Source of the DNA: a virus | Direction: 5' to 3' (one strand) | Length of the DNA: 36,334 nucleotides | IMG/VR virus record: IMGVR_UViG_3300035179_000035 | Span: 1-36,334 of that record | Shown here: positions 1-6,567 of the stretch, piece after piece | Layout of the letters: the number at the start of each line of letters is the position of its first letter | Position numbering within the stretch: the stretch's first letter is position 1 | Position numbers and translations under genes: made by a program | The notes under the pieces: model-generated | The model's input: only the letters and a program-made list of their open reading frames with translations | Databases searched by the model: none | What the model was told of the DNA's origin: nothing

Positions 1-186
1 CCCCCGCAGTTTTCGTTCCCCTTTCTTCCGGCGACTCAACCCAAGTTTTACGGCTCGCTGCTTTATCAAGCCAGCACTTCTCCCTGGGATTGCCGCGGTA
101 AGGACCTGATCGCTTGAATCCCCAAAAATCTCTCTCAACTTTGCGTCTTCCTCTGGCCTCCAATTTTTCCTTCCTCTCTTACTCAT
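1..186 (-). CDS. Myb/SANT-like DNA-binding protein, cut by window edge
   Basis: The N-terminal 62 residues are visible and the frame runs off base 1 without a stop. The first 55 residues look like a Myb/SANT-type helix-turn-helix: a tryptophan (NWRPEED), a spaced leucine/isoleucine pattern, then GRSAGLIKQRAVKLGL, followed by a basic linker. The ATG at 186-184 has GGAGG at good spacing and overlaps the stop of the upstream DUF5131 gene by a few bases, so the two are translationally coupled. The open frame at 36097-36334 has a similar domain and may be the rest of this protein. A DNA-binding regulatory or packaging role is inference. Confidence 0.7.
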   Translation of the reverse strand, partial: MSKRGRKNWRPEEDAKLREIFGDSSDQVLTAAIPGRSAGLIKQRAVKLGLSRRKKGERKLRG

Positions 187-832
187 ACTTTACCTCCTTC
201 TGTTCCGGAAATTCTCGAATCCTTTCTGCCCACCGTAAATTCGGTTTCAGAAAAAGCGGGATCCCGGATGCCTTCACTTTCTCAATCAGGGGACCCGCCC
301 ACTTCTTCGCCGATTTTTCGTCCTTTGGCGTATAAGAATTTAACTCGGTTTCCGCCCCGATGATCGCCCAATCAATTCCCTGTAAATCTACCTCATCGAT
401 AAATCCGAGAATTGGTTCAAAGGAAATAAATTTTATTCGTGCGTTTGCTTTTTTAAGATAATTGATTTTCGGAACATCTTCCTGCTTCGTGATCGATGTG
501 CCGACCCAACAATTGCTGGGGAATATGAAGCCGGGATACCGGCTGGGGTTTTTAGTCAAGAATTGAAAGATATGCTGCGGACATAATTTTGTTGTTTCTA
601 TAACTTCCCTTATCTGCCAATCCTGCACCCATTCCCCGAACAGATCTCCGGTGTTCGCCACGAATATCGTCGTCGGTTTCTTGAGTGTTAGCGGTTCGTT
701 TAAGAGGTTGCCGTGAAACCGCGGCGTCATATCCTTCATGTGTCTCTTGCAATAGCAATAGGGGCAGCCGTGTTTGCAGCCCGTAGAGATTTTCCAAACC
801 ATTTCCGTCCATTCGATTTTGGTTTTTCTCAT
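179..832 (-). CDS. DUF5131 (phage Gp37/Gp68-like) radical-SAM-type protein
   Basis: A 217-residue protein of the DUF5131 family, frequent in phages. The N-terminus has the family pattern KIEWTEMVW followed by a CxxxCxxC motif (CKHGCPYC, Cys19, 23 and 26), the cysteine spacing used by radical-SAM enzymes for a 4Fe-4S cluster. Later parts (GDLFGEW, FQFLTKNP, WVGTSI, KFISFEPILG, WAIIGAE) are also typical of the family. The substrate is unknown. I chose the ATG at 832-830, because family members begin just before KIEW and this start clears the upstream gene's stop; a 24-residue longer form opening at 904 overlaps that gene. A GGGCGGGA stretch upstream could serve as ribosome site. Confidence 0.85.
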   Translation of the reverse strand: MRKTKIEWTEMVWKISTGCKHGCPYCYCKRHMKDMTPRFHGNLLNEPLTLKKPTTIFVANTGDLFGEWVQDWQIREVIETTKLCPQHIFQFLTKNPSRYPGFIFPSNCWVGTSITKQEDVPKINYLKKANARIKFISFEPILGFIDEVDLQGIDWAIIGAETELNSYTPKDEKSAKKWAGPLIEKVKASGIPLFLKPNLRWAERIREFPEQKEVKYE

Positions 833-833
833 C

Positions 834-1094
834 TCAATATATTCCCGCCCTTTTCTCCCTGTTTTTCTCTGTAAAAAACTTCTCGTATTCCTCAACATTG
901 TCATTTATTTCAAGGATGGTAATTACTTCGTCCACATTAAACGGTTCAATCGCTTTCAACCACTCCATTCTCTCACACATCTTGCACCAGGTTGGAGCGA
1001 AAAAAAATCCGTCCTTAACTTTTACGATCATGTTGCTACCGTTCGCGAACTCCACCTGATACAAAACATTTTCCTTAAATTTAGATTCGCTCAT
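834..1094 (-). CDS. Hypothetical protein with a CxxC pair
   Basis: An 86-residue protein I do not recognise. The first half is hydrophobic and beta-prone (VLYQVEFANGSNMIVKVKDG) and is followed by WCKMCERMEW, a CxxC pair that could bind metal or form a disulfide. The C-terminus is acidic, then basic. AGAAGG precedes the ATG at a good distance. It is directly upstream of the DUF5131 gene in the same direction, separated by 1 nt, and is the first gene downstream of the candidate origin. Confidence 0.75.
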   Translation of the reverse strand: MSESKFKENVLYQVEFANGSNMIVKVKDGFFFAPTWCKMCERMEWLKAIEPFNVDEVITILEINDNVEEYEKFFTEKNREKRAGIY

Positions 1095-1147
1095 TCTCTG
1101 CCTTCTTCTTTACCTGCCTTTTCAGGGGCCCGTCTTCGAGTTTTAAC

Positions 1148-1347
1148 TTATCCACAGGTTTTAAGTTATTAAATCTCAATCTATAATCTATCATTTATAA
1201 TCTCATATATATAATGTATGTTGATGTTGCACCTATGCAACATCACGTTGCACCTATGCAACATCACGTTGCACCTATGCAACATCACGTTGCACCTATG
1301 CAACATCATTTATCCCCAAATTCTTAAGCGTCGTTGAGTTATCCACA
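1148..1347. other. Candidate replication origin (iterons, AT-rich stretch, DnaA boxes)
   Basis: Three elements of an iteron-type origin lie together: a perfect DnaA box TTATCCACA at 1148-1156, an AT-rich stretch at about 1157-1222 that could unwind, four tandem palindromic iterons at 1223-1307, and a second perfect TTATCCACA at 1339-1347. The array overlaps the last codons of a gene for a winged-helix protein (1296-1655), as plasmid rep genes often lie against their iterons. The order of elements is read directly; that this is the working origin is inference. Confidence 0.65.
1223..1307. repeat. Four tandem palindromic iterons, 21-bp period
   Basis: The core GTTGCACCTATGCAACATC starts at 1226, 1247, 1268 and 1289, exactly 21 bp apart (two helical turns), joined by an AC dinucleotide. 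Each unit is a dyad: GTTGCA, spacer CCTA, TGCAAC (in the first copy the arms extend to GATGTTGCA/TGCAACATC). The four cores are identical. The last unit supplies the final codons and the TAG stop of the leftward gene at 1296-1655. Confidence 0.95.
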
Positions 1348-1655
1348 AGGTACTTGGTGCCCTTTGTGCCCACCATTGCCTCCACTTTCGGATCATGTTT
1401 CGGTATGAACCAAACCGGTGTTTTGCCGGCTAACCCGATTTTTTTTACAAACCTCTTTTTTTTTAAGAGGTTGAAGGCCCTCCAAGTTGTTGTGCGATCA
1501 TAATCAATGGCCTTGGCAATATCATTGATGGCTTGAGCAAATACCCCGCAACGATCACAAGTCAAAGTCATTATGATAAAGACCGAAAGCGGGGCCCCCT
1601 TAATATCCTTCAAATGCTCCTTAATCCCTACTCTTAATTTGCTGTATTGTTTCAT
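1296..1655 (-). CDS. Winged-helix/HTH protein, candidate replication initiator
   Basis: A 119-residue protein with a helix-turn-helix in residues about 35-75: AINDIAKAIDYDRTTTWRAFNLLKKKRFV followed by a beta-wing (KKIGLAGKTPVWFIP). This resembles the N-terminal winged helix of phage O-type and plasmid Rep proteins, but it is far shorter than full initiators (usually 200-350 residues). Its 3' end runs into the iteron array, making iteron binding the obvious hypothesis. It could instead be a transcription regulator of the downstream genes. GGGAGG lies very close to the ATG, so the ribosome site is not ideal. Confidence 0.75.
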   Translation of the reverse strand: MKQYSKLRVGIKEHLKDIKGAPLSVFIIMTLTCDRCGVFAQAINDIAKAIDYDRTTTWRAFNLLKKKRFVKKIGLAGKTPVWFIPKHDPKVEAMVGTKGTKYLVDNSTTLKNLGINDVA

Positions 1656-1667
1656 GGCCTCCCGCCA

Positions 1668-2033
1668 TCAATTCACCCCCGCTTTCTCCCGGGCCTCTCG
1701 GAGCCGGTCCTTGCCGGCCGCAAATAGCTCCATCTGATTTGCTTCTTTTATGGCCCTGATCTTTTCCACTTTGGCCGGCGGGCGAAAAACAGGAGCGGTT
1801 TTAAGATCTGCAATGGGGATGATCCGGAGTATTACCCCGCTCGGGAGGATTTGGGTGGGATAAGTCAGTGCTTTTTCCCGGTCTATGTAATACCTGCCCG
1901 GATAAAGACGAACCCCGCTGCGTGTTTCATAGAGGATCTCAATTTCAAGATCGTCTATGATCCTGCCTTCGGCAATCCCCACGCTTCGCGGGTATTTCCA
2001 AATTGGCGACCTAATTTCTACCCTTACAGCCAT
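1668..2033 (-). CDS. Hypothetical protein
   Basis: A 121-residue protein, not recognised. The first 75 residues are beta-prone (VRVEIRSPIWKYPRSVGIAE, LEIEILYETRSGVRLYPGRYYI). The C-terminal 40 residues are charged and helical (KVEKIRAIKEANQMELFAAGKDRLREAREKAG). The ATG at 2033-2031 is preferred over an upstream TTG (2051), because AAAGGA sits about 8 nt before it. It lies 12 nt upstream of the HTH gene next to the iterons and so may belong to the replication module. Confidence 0.75.
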   Translation of the reverse strand: MAVRVEIRSPIWKYPRSVGIAEGRIIDDLEIEILYETRSGVRLYPGRYYIDREKALTYPTQILPSGVILRIIPIADLKTAPVFRPPAKVEKIRAIKEANQMELFAAGKDRLREAREKAGVN

Positions 2034-2094
2034 CAGACGGCTTCCTTTCAAGGGGCCAGGCCAAAGGAGGTGAGAAGCCCCAAAACCCGGCCCC

Positions 2095-2430
2095 TTAAAC
2101 TATTTCAGATGTTTTCTGATGTTCACAAAAAGCATATCTCGTATGCCAAGCGTTCGGATCAACGGCACACTTTTGACAGGGATGGCAAAGTATCGCCGTT
2201 AATTGAACAAGTTTGTAGCCATCTGTATCATTTGCTAATGTGCGACTCCAGCCCCGTGTCCGTTTAGTTTCTCTGGCAAAGAAATCGGCTATGCTATTTA
2301 TCTGTCCACCCTCAAACCGCATAACAAAATTAACCCAATCTCTTAATAACTCCAAAGCTTCTGGTCCCAGCAAACCCATGTTGTAAGCGTTATGTAGTCG
2401 ATCAAACAAATTATCTCTGGGTTGTTTCAT
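2095..2430 (-). CDS. Hypothetical protein with possible zinc-binding cluster
   Basis: A 111-residue protein. The N-terminal half is helical (LFDRLHNAYNMGLLGPEALELLRDWVNFVMRF). The C-terminal part has CHPCQKC, then H..., then FCEHQ, a set of Cys and His residues that could hold one zinc ion. The ATG overlaps the stop of the gene at 2427-2588 (ATGA), indicating translational coupling. I do not recognise the family. Confidence 0.75.
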   Translation of the reverse strand: MKQPRDNLFDRLHNAYNMGLLGPEALELLRDWVNFVMRFEGGQINSIADFFARETKRTRGWSRTLANDTDGYKLVQLTAILCHPCQKCAVDPNAWHTRYAFCEHQKTSEIV

Positions 2431-2588
2431 TGACCCACCCTATCTCCCTTTATCCCTCTATGCCCCTCGCCTATTTTTCTTCCCCATTGTTCTGACCTTG
2501 GTGGTCTTTTTCTGCCAATTAACTTTTCCCTTATCTGTTGTTTTATTTTTTCAGAACGATGTTTATGTTGATAAACTCCTGATGGCAT
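2427..2588 (-). CDS. Small NUMOD3-like basic protein
   Basis: A 53-residue, very basic protein opening with MPSGVYQHKHRSEKIKQQI and containing GRKRPPRSEQWGRKIGEGHRG. This resembles NUMOD3-type DNA-binding modules of homing endonucleases, in which short GVY..., SEE...K.I and KG segments repeat. No nuclease domain is attached. An HNH-like protein lies about 840 bp upstream in the same operon (3426-3656), so the two could be pieces of one ancestral endonuclease or act separately. The stop overlaps the start of the next gene. Confidence 0.6.
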   Translation of the reverse strand: MPSGVYQHKHRSEKIKQQIREKLIGRKRPPRSEQWGRKIGEGHRGIKGDRVGQ

Positions 2589-2589
2589 A

Positions 2590-2676
2590 TTATTTAATCC
2601 TACGTTGATTCAGCATTTTCACGATCGCCGTCTGGCTCTTGGCCCAATTCACCGATGTCGACTTATAAGCCTTCAT
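2590..2676 (-). CDS. Very small ORF, possibly a truncated gene
   Basis: Encodes 28 residues containing VNWAKSQTAIVKMLNQR, a segment with the look of a conserved phage motif (W-K-Q-I-ML spacing). No clear ribosome site precedes the ATG, and it stops 1 nt before the next gene begins. It may be the remnant of a longer gene. Confidence 0.3.
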   Translation of the reverse strand: MKAYKSTSVNWAKSQTAIVKMLNQRRIK

Positions 2677-2706
2677 TTATTAAAGTAGAAGTATCAAATG
2701 GATGAT

Positions 2707-2910
2707 TCATTCCCTCCCCCTTTTCCCTTTGACAGGGACAATCTTGAAGACAATAACTTCGCCGCCTAATACGAATGATTCTTTCGCCTCTTTTTGTGCC
2801 AATTCAAATGAATCAAAAGAAACAATTTGAGATGAGTCTGTCGTCCCCGTCAGCCCTTTTACGGTATTCCCATCTTTTCTTCCAACTACAAACCGATCAG
2901 GCCGCTTCAT
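2707..2910 (-). CDS. Hypothetical small protein
   Basis: 67 residues, predicted mixed alpha/beta (RFVVGRKDG, QIVSFDSFELAQKEAKESF, GEVIVFKIVPV). The arrangement resembles small proteins that report a modified user-input value, but no family can be named. AAAGGAGGGG precedes the ATG. It overlaps the end of the upstream gene (2897-3124) by 14 nt, so it is part of the same operon. Confidence 0.7.
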   Translation of the reverse strand: MKRPDRFVVGRKDGNTVKGLTGTTDSSQIVSFDSFELAQKEAKESFVLGGEVIVFKIVPVKGKRGRE

Positions 2911-3124
2911 ATCTCCCCTCCTTTGTCTTTTTATTGACTGTTAATGGAACAAACTTCTTCTTACTGTTTCTATACCATCTGCGACGCCGTTCTCGATTCA
3001 TGCCTTCCAAGGTTTCTGCTTCTTTGTCCGTCAATTCAACGTGAAATAATCTCTCTTTCAGAGGCATATTAACTATTTGTTCGTCTGTCAATATTTTAAT
3101 CTCCCCGGTTCTTGTGTCCATCAT
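2897..3124 (-). CDS. Hypothetical small basic protein
   Basis: 75 residues. The N-terminal half is acidic (MMDTRTGEIKILTDEQIVNM) and the C-terminal half strongly basic (NRERRRRWYRNSKKKFVPL), which suggests nucleic-acid contact. Two adjacent ATG codons follow a GGGGAGGGG ribosome site; either could start it. It overlaps both neighbours by a few bases. Confidence 0.7.
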   Translation of the reverse strand: MMDTRTGEIKILTDEQIVNMPLKERLFHVELTDKEAETLEGMNRERRRRWYRNSKKKFVPLTVNKKTKEGRYEAA

Positions 3125-3429
3125 TTCCCCTCCCCTTTCAAGTAAGACATTATTGCTTGGGCAACCTCGGTATTCGGAGCCATCCGATTGTCGTGTTTCT
3201 CAACAGTTTTCTTCATAACTTCAACGATCCCTTCCTCCTCTATCGTGCGGGCGGTGGAGAGGAGTTCTTTCCTTTTTTCTTTCATTATCTCTTGACAATT
3301 TTCCCACGCTTCTTGATACCCATTTCTATACGCAACCGTTTCTGGTTTATTATTTAGCGGTTTGCCTTCAATAAGATTGTTTATTTTTAAGCCCTCCACT
3401 CTTTCAACATCAATTATGCGTAGTGTCAT
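3121..3429 (-). CDS. Hypothetical helical protein
   Basis: 102 residues, mostly charged and helical in the middle and C-terminus (ENCQEIMKEKRKELLSTARTIEEEG, VEVMKKTVEKH). The start MTLRIIDVE at 3429-3427 has AAGGAG correctly placed; a TTG start 8 codons upstream lacks such a site. It overlaps the 3' end of the HNH-like gene and the start of the next gene by 4 nt. Confidence 0.7.
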   Translation of the reverse strand: MTLRIIDVERVEGLKINNLIEGKPLNNKPETVAYRNGYQEAWENCQEIMKEKRKELLSTARTIEEEGIVEVMKKTVEKHDNRMAPNTEVAQAIMSYLKGEGK

Positions 3430-3656
3430 TTCTTTCTCCTTCGTCCTTGCCAATTATTTCTCCTGTTCTCGTCAAGTTCAATAAATCTACAGTTTTCGAG
3501 CGTATAGTCCTTACTGTTGTCTATCCTATCTATGCTTGGTTTTTCCATTAAAAAGGCACTATCCCTGACCCAAAAAGTTTCGAGCATATCAACGGTAAGG
3601 AAACATTTAATCCCCTTTTTATAATATTTTTGGTTCGGAAGACAGCATCTTGTCAT
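3426..3656 (-). CDS. HNH-like phage protein
   Basis: 76 residues carrying the family signature GIKCFLT...ETFWVRDSAFLMEKPSIDRIDN...YTLENCRFIELDENRRNN. This matches a large group of short phage and mobile-element proteins related to HNH nucleases, in which PSIDRIDN and NCRF form the beta-hairpin/alpha core. The usual histidine-rich metal ligands and N-terminal C..C pair are reduced here: only CC near the N-terminus is seen. Nuclease activity is therefore uncertain. There is no convincing ribosome site close to the ATG. Confidence 0.75.
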   Translation of the reverse strand: MTRCCLPNQKYYKKGIKCFLTVDMLETFWVRDSAFLMEKPSIDRIDNSKDYTLENCRFIELDENRRNNWQGRRRKK

Positions 3657-3689
3657 AATATAACAAATATATTTCGCCCCTTTCTCATT

Positions 3690-3914
3690 TTACTTTCCCT
3701 CCAATGCGGTGAGGAAGTCCCTCACACCAGAACAATAGGAACATTTACCCATAACTTCTCGGTGGTCAGTTTCCATAAGTTTCTCTACTATCTCGGCTGG
3801 GTCTATGGTGGGAATTGCCTTCAACTCAATGGCCGCTATTTCAGCACTCCAAACTGGTTGTCCCCATGTTTCAGAATACCATTTTTCCAAATCGCTCACC
3901 CTAATTAGTTTCAT
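3690..3914 (-). CDS. Hypothetical protein with C-terminal CxxC
   Basis: 74 residues: an N-terminal part with tryptophans (DLEKWYSETWGQPVW), a helical middle (IDPAEIVEKLMETDHREVMG) and a CSYC pair followed by a short helix. One CxxC with an upstream histidine could bind zinc. GGAGGATAAGGG precedes the ATG. The gene is separated by 3 nt from the next upstream gene. Confidence 0.7.
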   Translation of the reverse strand: MKLIRVSDLEKWYSETWGQPVWSAEIAAIELKAIPTIDPAEIVEKLMETDHREVMGKCSYCSGVRDFLTALEGK

Positions 3915-3917
3915 CCC

Positions 3918-4127
3918 TTATCCTCCTTTCTGCTCCACCCCATCAATTATTGGTTCTTTTGGCGGATCAATAATAATGTTCAATCCTGTCGTCTTACTTT
4001 TGCAAACATGACGACCAACTTCACTACAACCATGACGACAAATAAGTGGTTGATCATGTTGAACACAGACATCCTCGATTGGTTTGCATCCCCATCTGTT
4101 TGTTGACCGATTTCTTCTGTCGCTCAT
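3918..4127 (-). CDS. Hypothetical Cys/His-rich small protein
   Basis: 69 residues with five cysteines and several histidines in the first 45 positions (WGCKPIEDVCVQHDQPLICRHGCSEVGRHVC), a pattern that suggests a small metal-binding fold. The C-terminus is proline-rich. GGGGAGGATAAGAG precedes the ATG. No family recognised. Confidence 0.65.
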   Translation of the reverse strand: MSDRRNRSTNRWGCKPIEDVCVQHDQPLICRHGCSEVGRHVCKSKTTGLNIIIDPPKEPIIDGVEQKGG

Positions 4128-4142
4128 CTCTTATCCTCCCCT

Positions 4143-4459
4143 TAGTCTTCTACTCCTCCTCAATCCAAAATTATAATCTTAACACGACGCTTACGATAAC
4201 AAGGATATTGCTTATGCAGGGCAGTTTTGGTTCTTTGAATACGAGCCCAGTTGTTCTTTCTACATTAACTTCTTGCATTGCTTGCGACCTGATCTTACGA
4301 CCCGAGGCACCAGCATTAAATTTTCAAGGTCGAAGATCATGGCTTGTAACGGTAGCCATCCGGCTTTACATGGGCCATGATCTTCTCGATGTTTCTTTGC
4401 TCGCCAGGCCAATGGAGGATGGCACATCTAATTCTGGCTTCCGGTTTCCGATCGGTGGC
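4143..4459. other. Gap without a clean gene; short leftward coding-like frames
   Basis: No ORF with a normal start spans this stretch. On the minus strand an open frame at 4337-4459 directly follows the TAA ending the frame at 4460-4621, in the same reading frame. Its translation (CAILHWPGEQRNIEKIMAH, then VKPDGYRYKP) looks protein-like but has no ATG, GTG or TTG start. A different frame at 4260-4427 opens with ATG but reads less naturally. The region may hold a gene broken by a stop codon or frameshift. Confidence 0.4.
4171..4278 (-). CDS. Very small protein with hydrophobic C-terminus
   Basis: 35 residues: MQEVNVERTTGLVFKEPKLP then a hydrophobic tail (ISNILVIVSVVLRL) that could insert in a membrane. 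AGG lies 9 nt before the ATG. The frame is open further upstream (back to 4327). Reported as tentative because of its size. Confidence 0.3.
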   Translation of the reverse strand: MQEVNVERTTGLVFKEPKLPCISNILVIVSVVLRL

Positions 4460-4621
4460 TTAAACCTCTCTCACTCCCCCGATTAACTTTTCAATCTGGC
4501 GGGGAGCCGGACAGAAAGGTGGTGAGTCGAAACTGCCCGGCCCCGCGGTTTTACCCGATCGCCGCTCGTGACGGCGATCGATTTCCGCATTTCCCATCAA
4601 AGTATGTTTATTCATTACCAT
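4460..4621 (-). CDS. Small ORF downstream of the nuclease gene, doubtful
   Basis: 53 residues from the ATG at 4621-4619 (another ATG at 4615), overlapping the last codons of the nuclease gene. It has basic and proline-rich stretches (RRHERRSGKTAGPG, SPPFCPAPRQIEKL). A perfect 9-bp inverted repeat lies within it, so part of this stretch may act as RNA rather than protein. Ribosome site weak. Confidence 0.3.
   Translation of the reverse strand: MVMNKHTLMGNAEIDRRHERRSGKTAGPGSFDSPPFCPAPRQIEKLIGGVREV
4556..4580. repeat. Perfect hairpin: 9-bp arms, 7-nt loop
   Basis: CGATCGCCG (4556-4564), loop CTCGTGA, CGGCGATCG (4572-4580). It lies about 30 nt downstream of the nuclease stop on the minus strand. 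No U-tract follows on either strand, so it is not a standard terminator. It could protect an mRNA 3' end or bind a dimeric protein. Confidence 0.8.
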
Positions 4622-5654
4622 TCTCTTTTTCTGGCTCCCCAAGTTGTTTTATATTGATCCTCCAGGAACTTTCCTCCACAGCGTATTGTTTTTTTACATC
4701 ATCAGGAATGTCATAAGCTGTCCTTGAGATTGCTTTGCCAGTAATCAAGAAGTTCCCAACGATTGTTTCCGGTTTGCCGCGGAATAGTTCTTTGACCTGC
4801 TTATCAATTTTGTTGTATTCCTGATATGCCGGAATTAAACCCTGACGTTGATTAAGCATTTTTTCCAGCTCCTCACTCGCGATAATCTCTACGCCGATGT
4901 ACTCGGTTCCTACTAGGCAAATGTGCCGAAAATCACACCTCTCGCAAGTCACAGGGCAGTATTTAATCCCTTCCTCCCGCATGATTTGATCAACAACCTT
5001 TTCCTGTGGCTCTTTTCGCCCCATGTAAGCGTTGACCTTCTGGGCCCGGACAAGAGCTGCCTCGGCAATATCCAGGTGATCATCCAGCTTTGTCCAGATA
5101 TGCTTGGGTTCGTTTGTGGACTTGCTCTTGAGATAAAGGAATCCAACTGGGGAGGCATCCATAAGCAGATAAAGCATTACTTGGGCAGGATATTTAATAA
5201 GCCAAATTTTTTCACTATCCAGAAAATCTTGAATGAAATTCATCCTTTCCCAATCATGGTGTTGCAATCCCTTGATTTCTCCTGGATACGGCTTTTCGTT
5301 ATGAGGAGCCTCTGGCTCGCGGAGCTTGCAGTCAATCTTGCCGGTTATTTGATATATGGGCCACTCAAACGGCCGGCTCTGTTCCAGGATTTGAAATCCG
5401 CCGTCGTTCTTAAGTTCATTGATCGCCTCATCCTCTATCCGGCGGCCATTTTCAAAAATGAAAGCTAACGTAACGGTAGGGAGAGCCCTCTGACTCCAAG
5501 CCGTCCGCAGGAAATAAAGATATAGGACGCAGGGATGCCCCAATTCACTTGCCCGGTTTGACCGTACCGGCCAGGCCTGGATCTTCCTTTCTTTCCCTGC
5601 CCTGACCCTGCCGGAAATATCAATCAATTCTTTGCCGACAACAACCTCGTTCAT
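4608..5654 (-). CDS. Cas4/RecB-like PD-(D/E)XK exonuclease
   Basis: 348 residues. The Cas4-type layout is visible: a first cysteine in GHPCVLYLYF (Cys42), catalytic Asp in TGKIDCK (Asp108), E-x-K in YPGEIKG (Glu126, Lys128), a RecB-family QxxxY motif (Gln158, Tyr162), and a C-terminal cysteine cluster (Cys233, 237, 240, 246). Cys42 with three of the latter probably holds a 4Fe-4S cluster. About 90 residues follow the cluster, unlike short Cas4 proteins. The start (TAATG) overlaps the stop of the annealing-protein candidate. Such a nuclease paired with an annealing protein forms a phage recombination system; that role is inference from family and context. Confidence 0.85.
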   Translation of the reverse strand: MNEVVVGKELIDISGRVRAGKERKIQAWPVRSNRASELGHPCVLYLYFLRTAWSQRALPTVTLAFIFENGRRIEDEAINELKNDGGFQILEQSRPFEWPIYQITGKIDCKLREPEAPHNEKPYPGEIKGLQHHDWERMNFIQDFLDSEKIWLIKYPAQVMLYLLMDASPVGFLYLKSKSTNEPKHIWTKLDDHLDIAEAALVRAQKVNAYMGRKEPQEKVVDQIMREEGIKYCPVTCERCDFRHICLVGTEYIGVEIIASEELEKMLNQRQGLIPAYQEYNKIDKQVKELFRGKPETIVGNFLITGKAISRTAYDIPDDVKKQYAVEESSWRINIKQLGEPEKENGNE

Positions 5655-6517
5655 TATACTTTCCCCGCCTTTTCGGCCAGTTCTTTAACTTTGCCATATA
5701 TGACGGGAATCGCGGCCGCGGACAGATCAGAAAGGGCCTTTTTGCCCCTTACCTCTTTCCCGTCCTTGCCCCTGAAAGTGGTCAGTTCTTCCAGGTGTCT
5801 TGAAGCCGCAGCCTTGTCATCACCATTAAGAGCCATGAGCCATTCACCGATCTTGACCCGCTTGTCCTCAACGGAGGAAGCCGTTTCCCCTGCAGGCACA
5901 TTGCTCTTGAAACCCCGGTCGTAATTGATCGAGGCAACCTGGGATCGCTTTATCCCGAAGGATTCAACCATCTCCCAAGTCAGATTGCGGATCCCAATCA
6001 GGCGGGTGATGGCGTTGACGGTCATGTTCGAGTATGCGGCCCGCATGACTTCGGATTCATCAATTTCAGACTGAGGAACAACCTCTCCCCTGGCCAGGGC
6101 AAAGAAGGGATCCCGGCTGCTGCGATACCCTTCTGCCTCAATGGAACGGTTGAGAAGCCTGGAATATATTCTGCAGCGGTATTCGTAAAAATAATAAGAG
6201 CCCTTCTCGTCTTTACGTTCGTGCTTTTCTTTTTCTTTGTTGGAGATGATAACGCCAAAAGGATTTGCAATTTTTTCCGCCCCTGAGGCCTGGAGATAAG
6301 GCTTGCCCCCCTGATCTACCCAATCGTTAGGCGTTGTGAGCCGGCAGGCGATCCCAACGATCTTCTTGAAGTTATCAACAGCCACATCGAGTTGCTGAAT
6401 TTGTTCGGAAGTGAGTTGAACCAATCCGCCATATTCGCTATCAGCCTCATCCTCCGAAGCGGCGAGGGGAATAAGTTCATTTTCAATGGGAACCTTCCTT
6501 TCTTGTTCGTTTGACAT
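5654..6517 (-). CDS. Candidate single-strand annealing protein (recombinase)
   Basis: 287 residues. The conserved-looking part is residues about 60-175: LQASGAEKIANPFGV, YFYEYRCRIYSR, RDPFFALARGEV, then MRAAYSNMTVNAITRLIGIRNLTWEMV. A segment of this type, a helix with AAYSN...N.ITRLLG followed by an LTWE, is seen in phage annealing-type proteins coded next to PD-(D/E)XK nucleases. I cannot assign it firmly to RecT, Erf or Rad52 families. The C-terminus is helical and charged. AGGAGG precedes the ATG. Direct overlap with the downstream nuclease supports a two-component recombination role. Confidence 0.6.
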   Translation of the reverse strand: MSNEQERKVPIENELIPLAASEDEADSEYGGLVQLTSEQIQQLDVAVDNFKKIVGIACRLTTPNDWVDQGGKPYLQASGAEKIANPFGVIISNKEKEKHERKDEKGSYYFYEYRCRIYSRLLNRSIEAEGYRSSRDPFFALARGEVVPQSEIDESEVMRAAYSNMTVNAITRLIGIRNLTWEMVESFGIKRSQVASINYDRGFKSNVPAGETASSVEDKRVKIGEWLMALNGDDKAAASRHLEELTTFRGKDGKEVRGKKALSDLSAAAIPVIYGKVKELAEKAGKV

Positions 6518-6567
6518 ATTTATTTCCTCCTGTTAATATTATTCTTTCCCAGGGGCGTCTGATCTTC

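Noticed and set aside
1223-1307. CRISPR array
   Set aside because: The 21-bp units are direct repeats with only a 2-bp join, no unique spacers, and each is a palindrome; this fits iterons.
4046-4486. 146-residue rightward ORF
   Set aside because: No ribosome site, overlaps leftward genes, and its composition is unlike a folded protein; it looks like a chance open frame.
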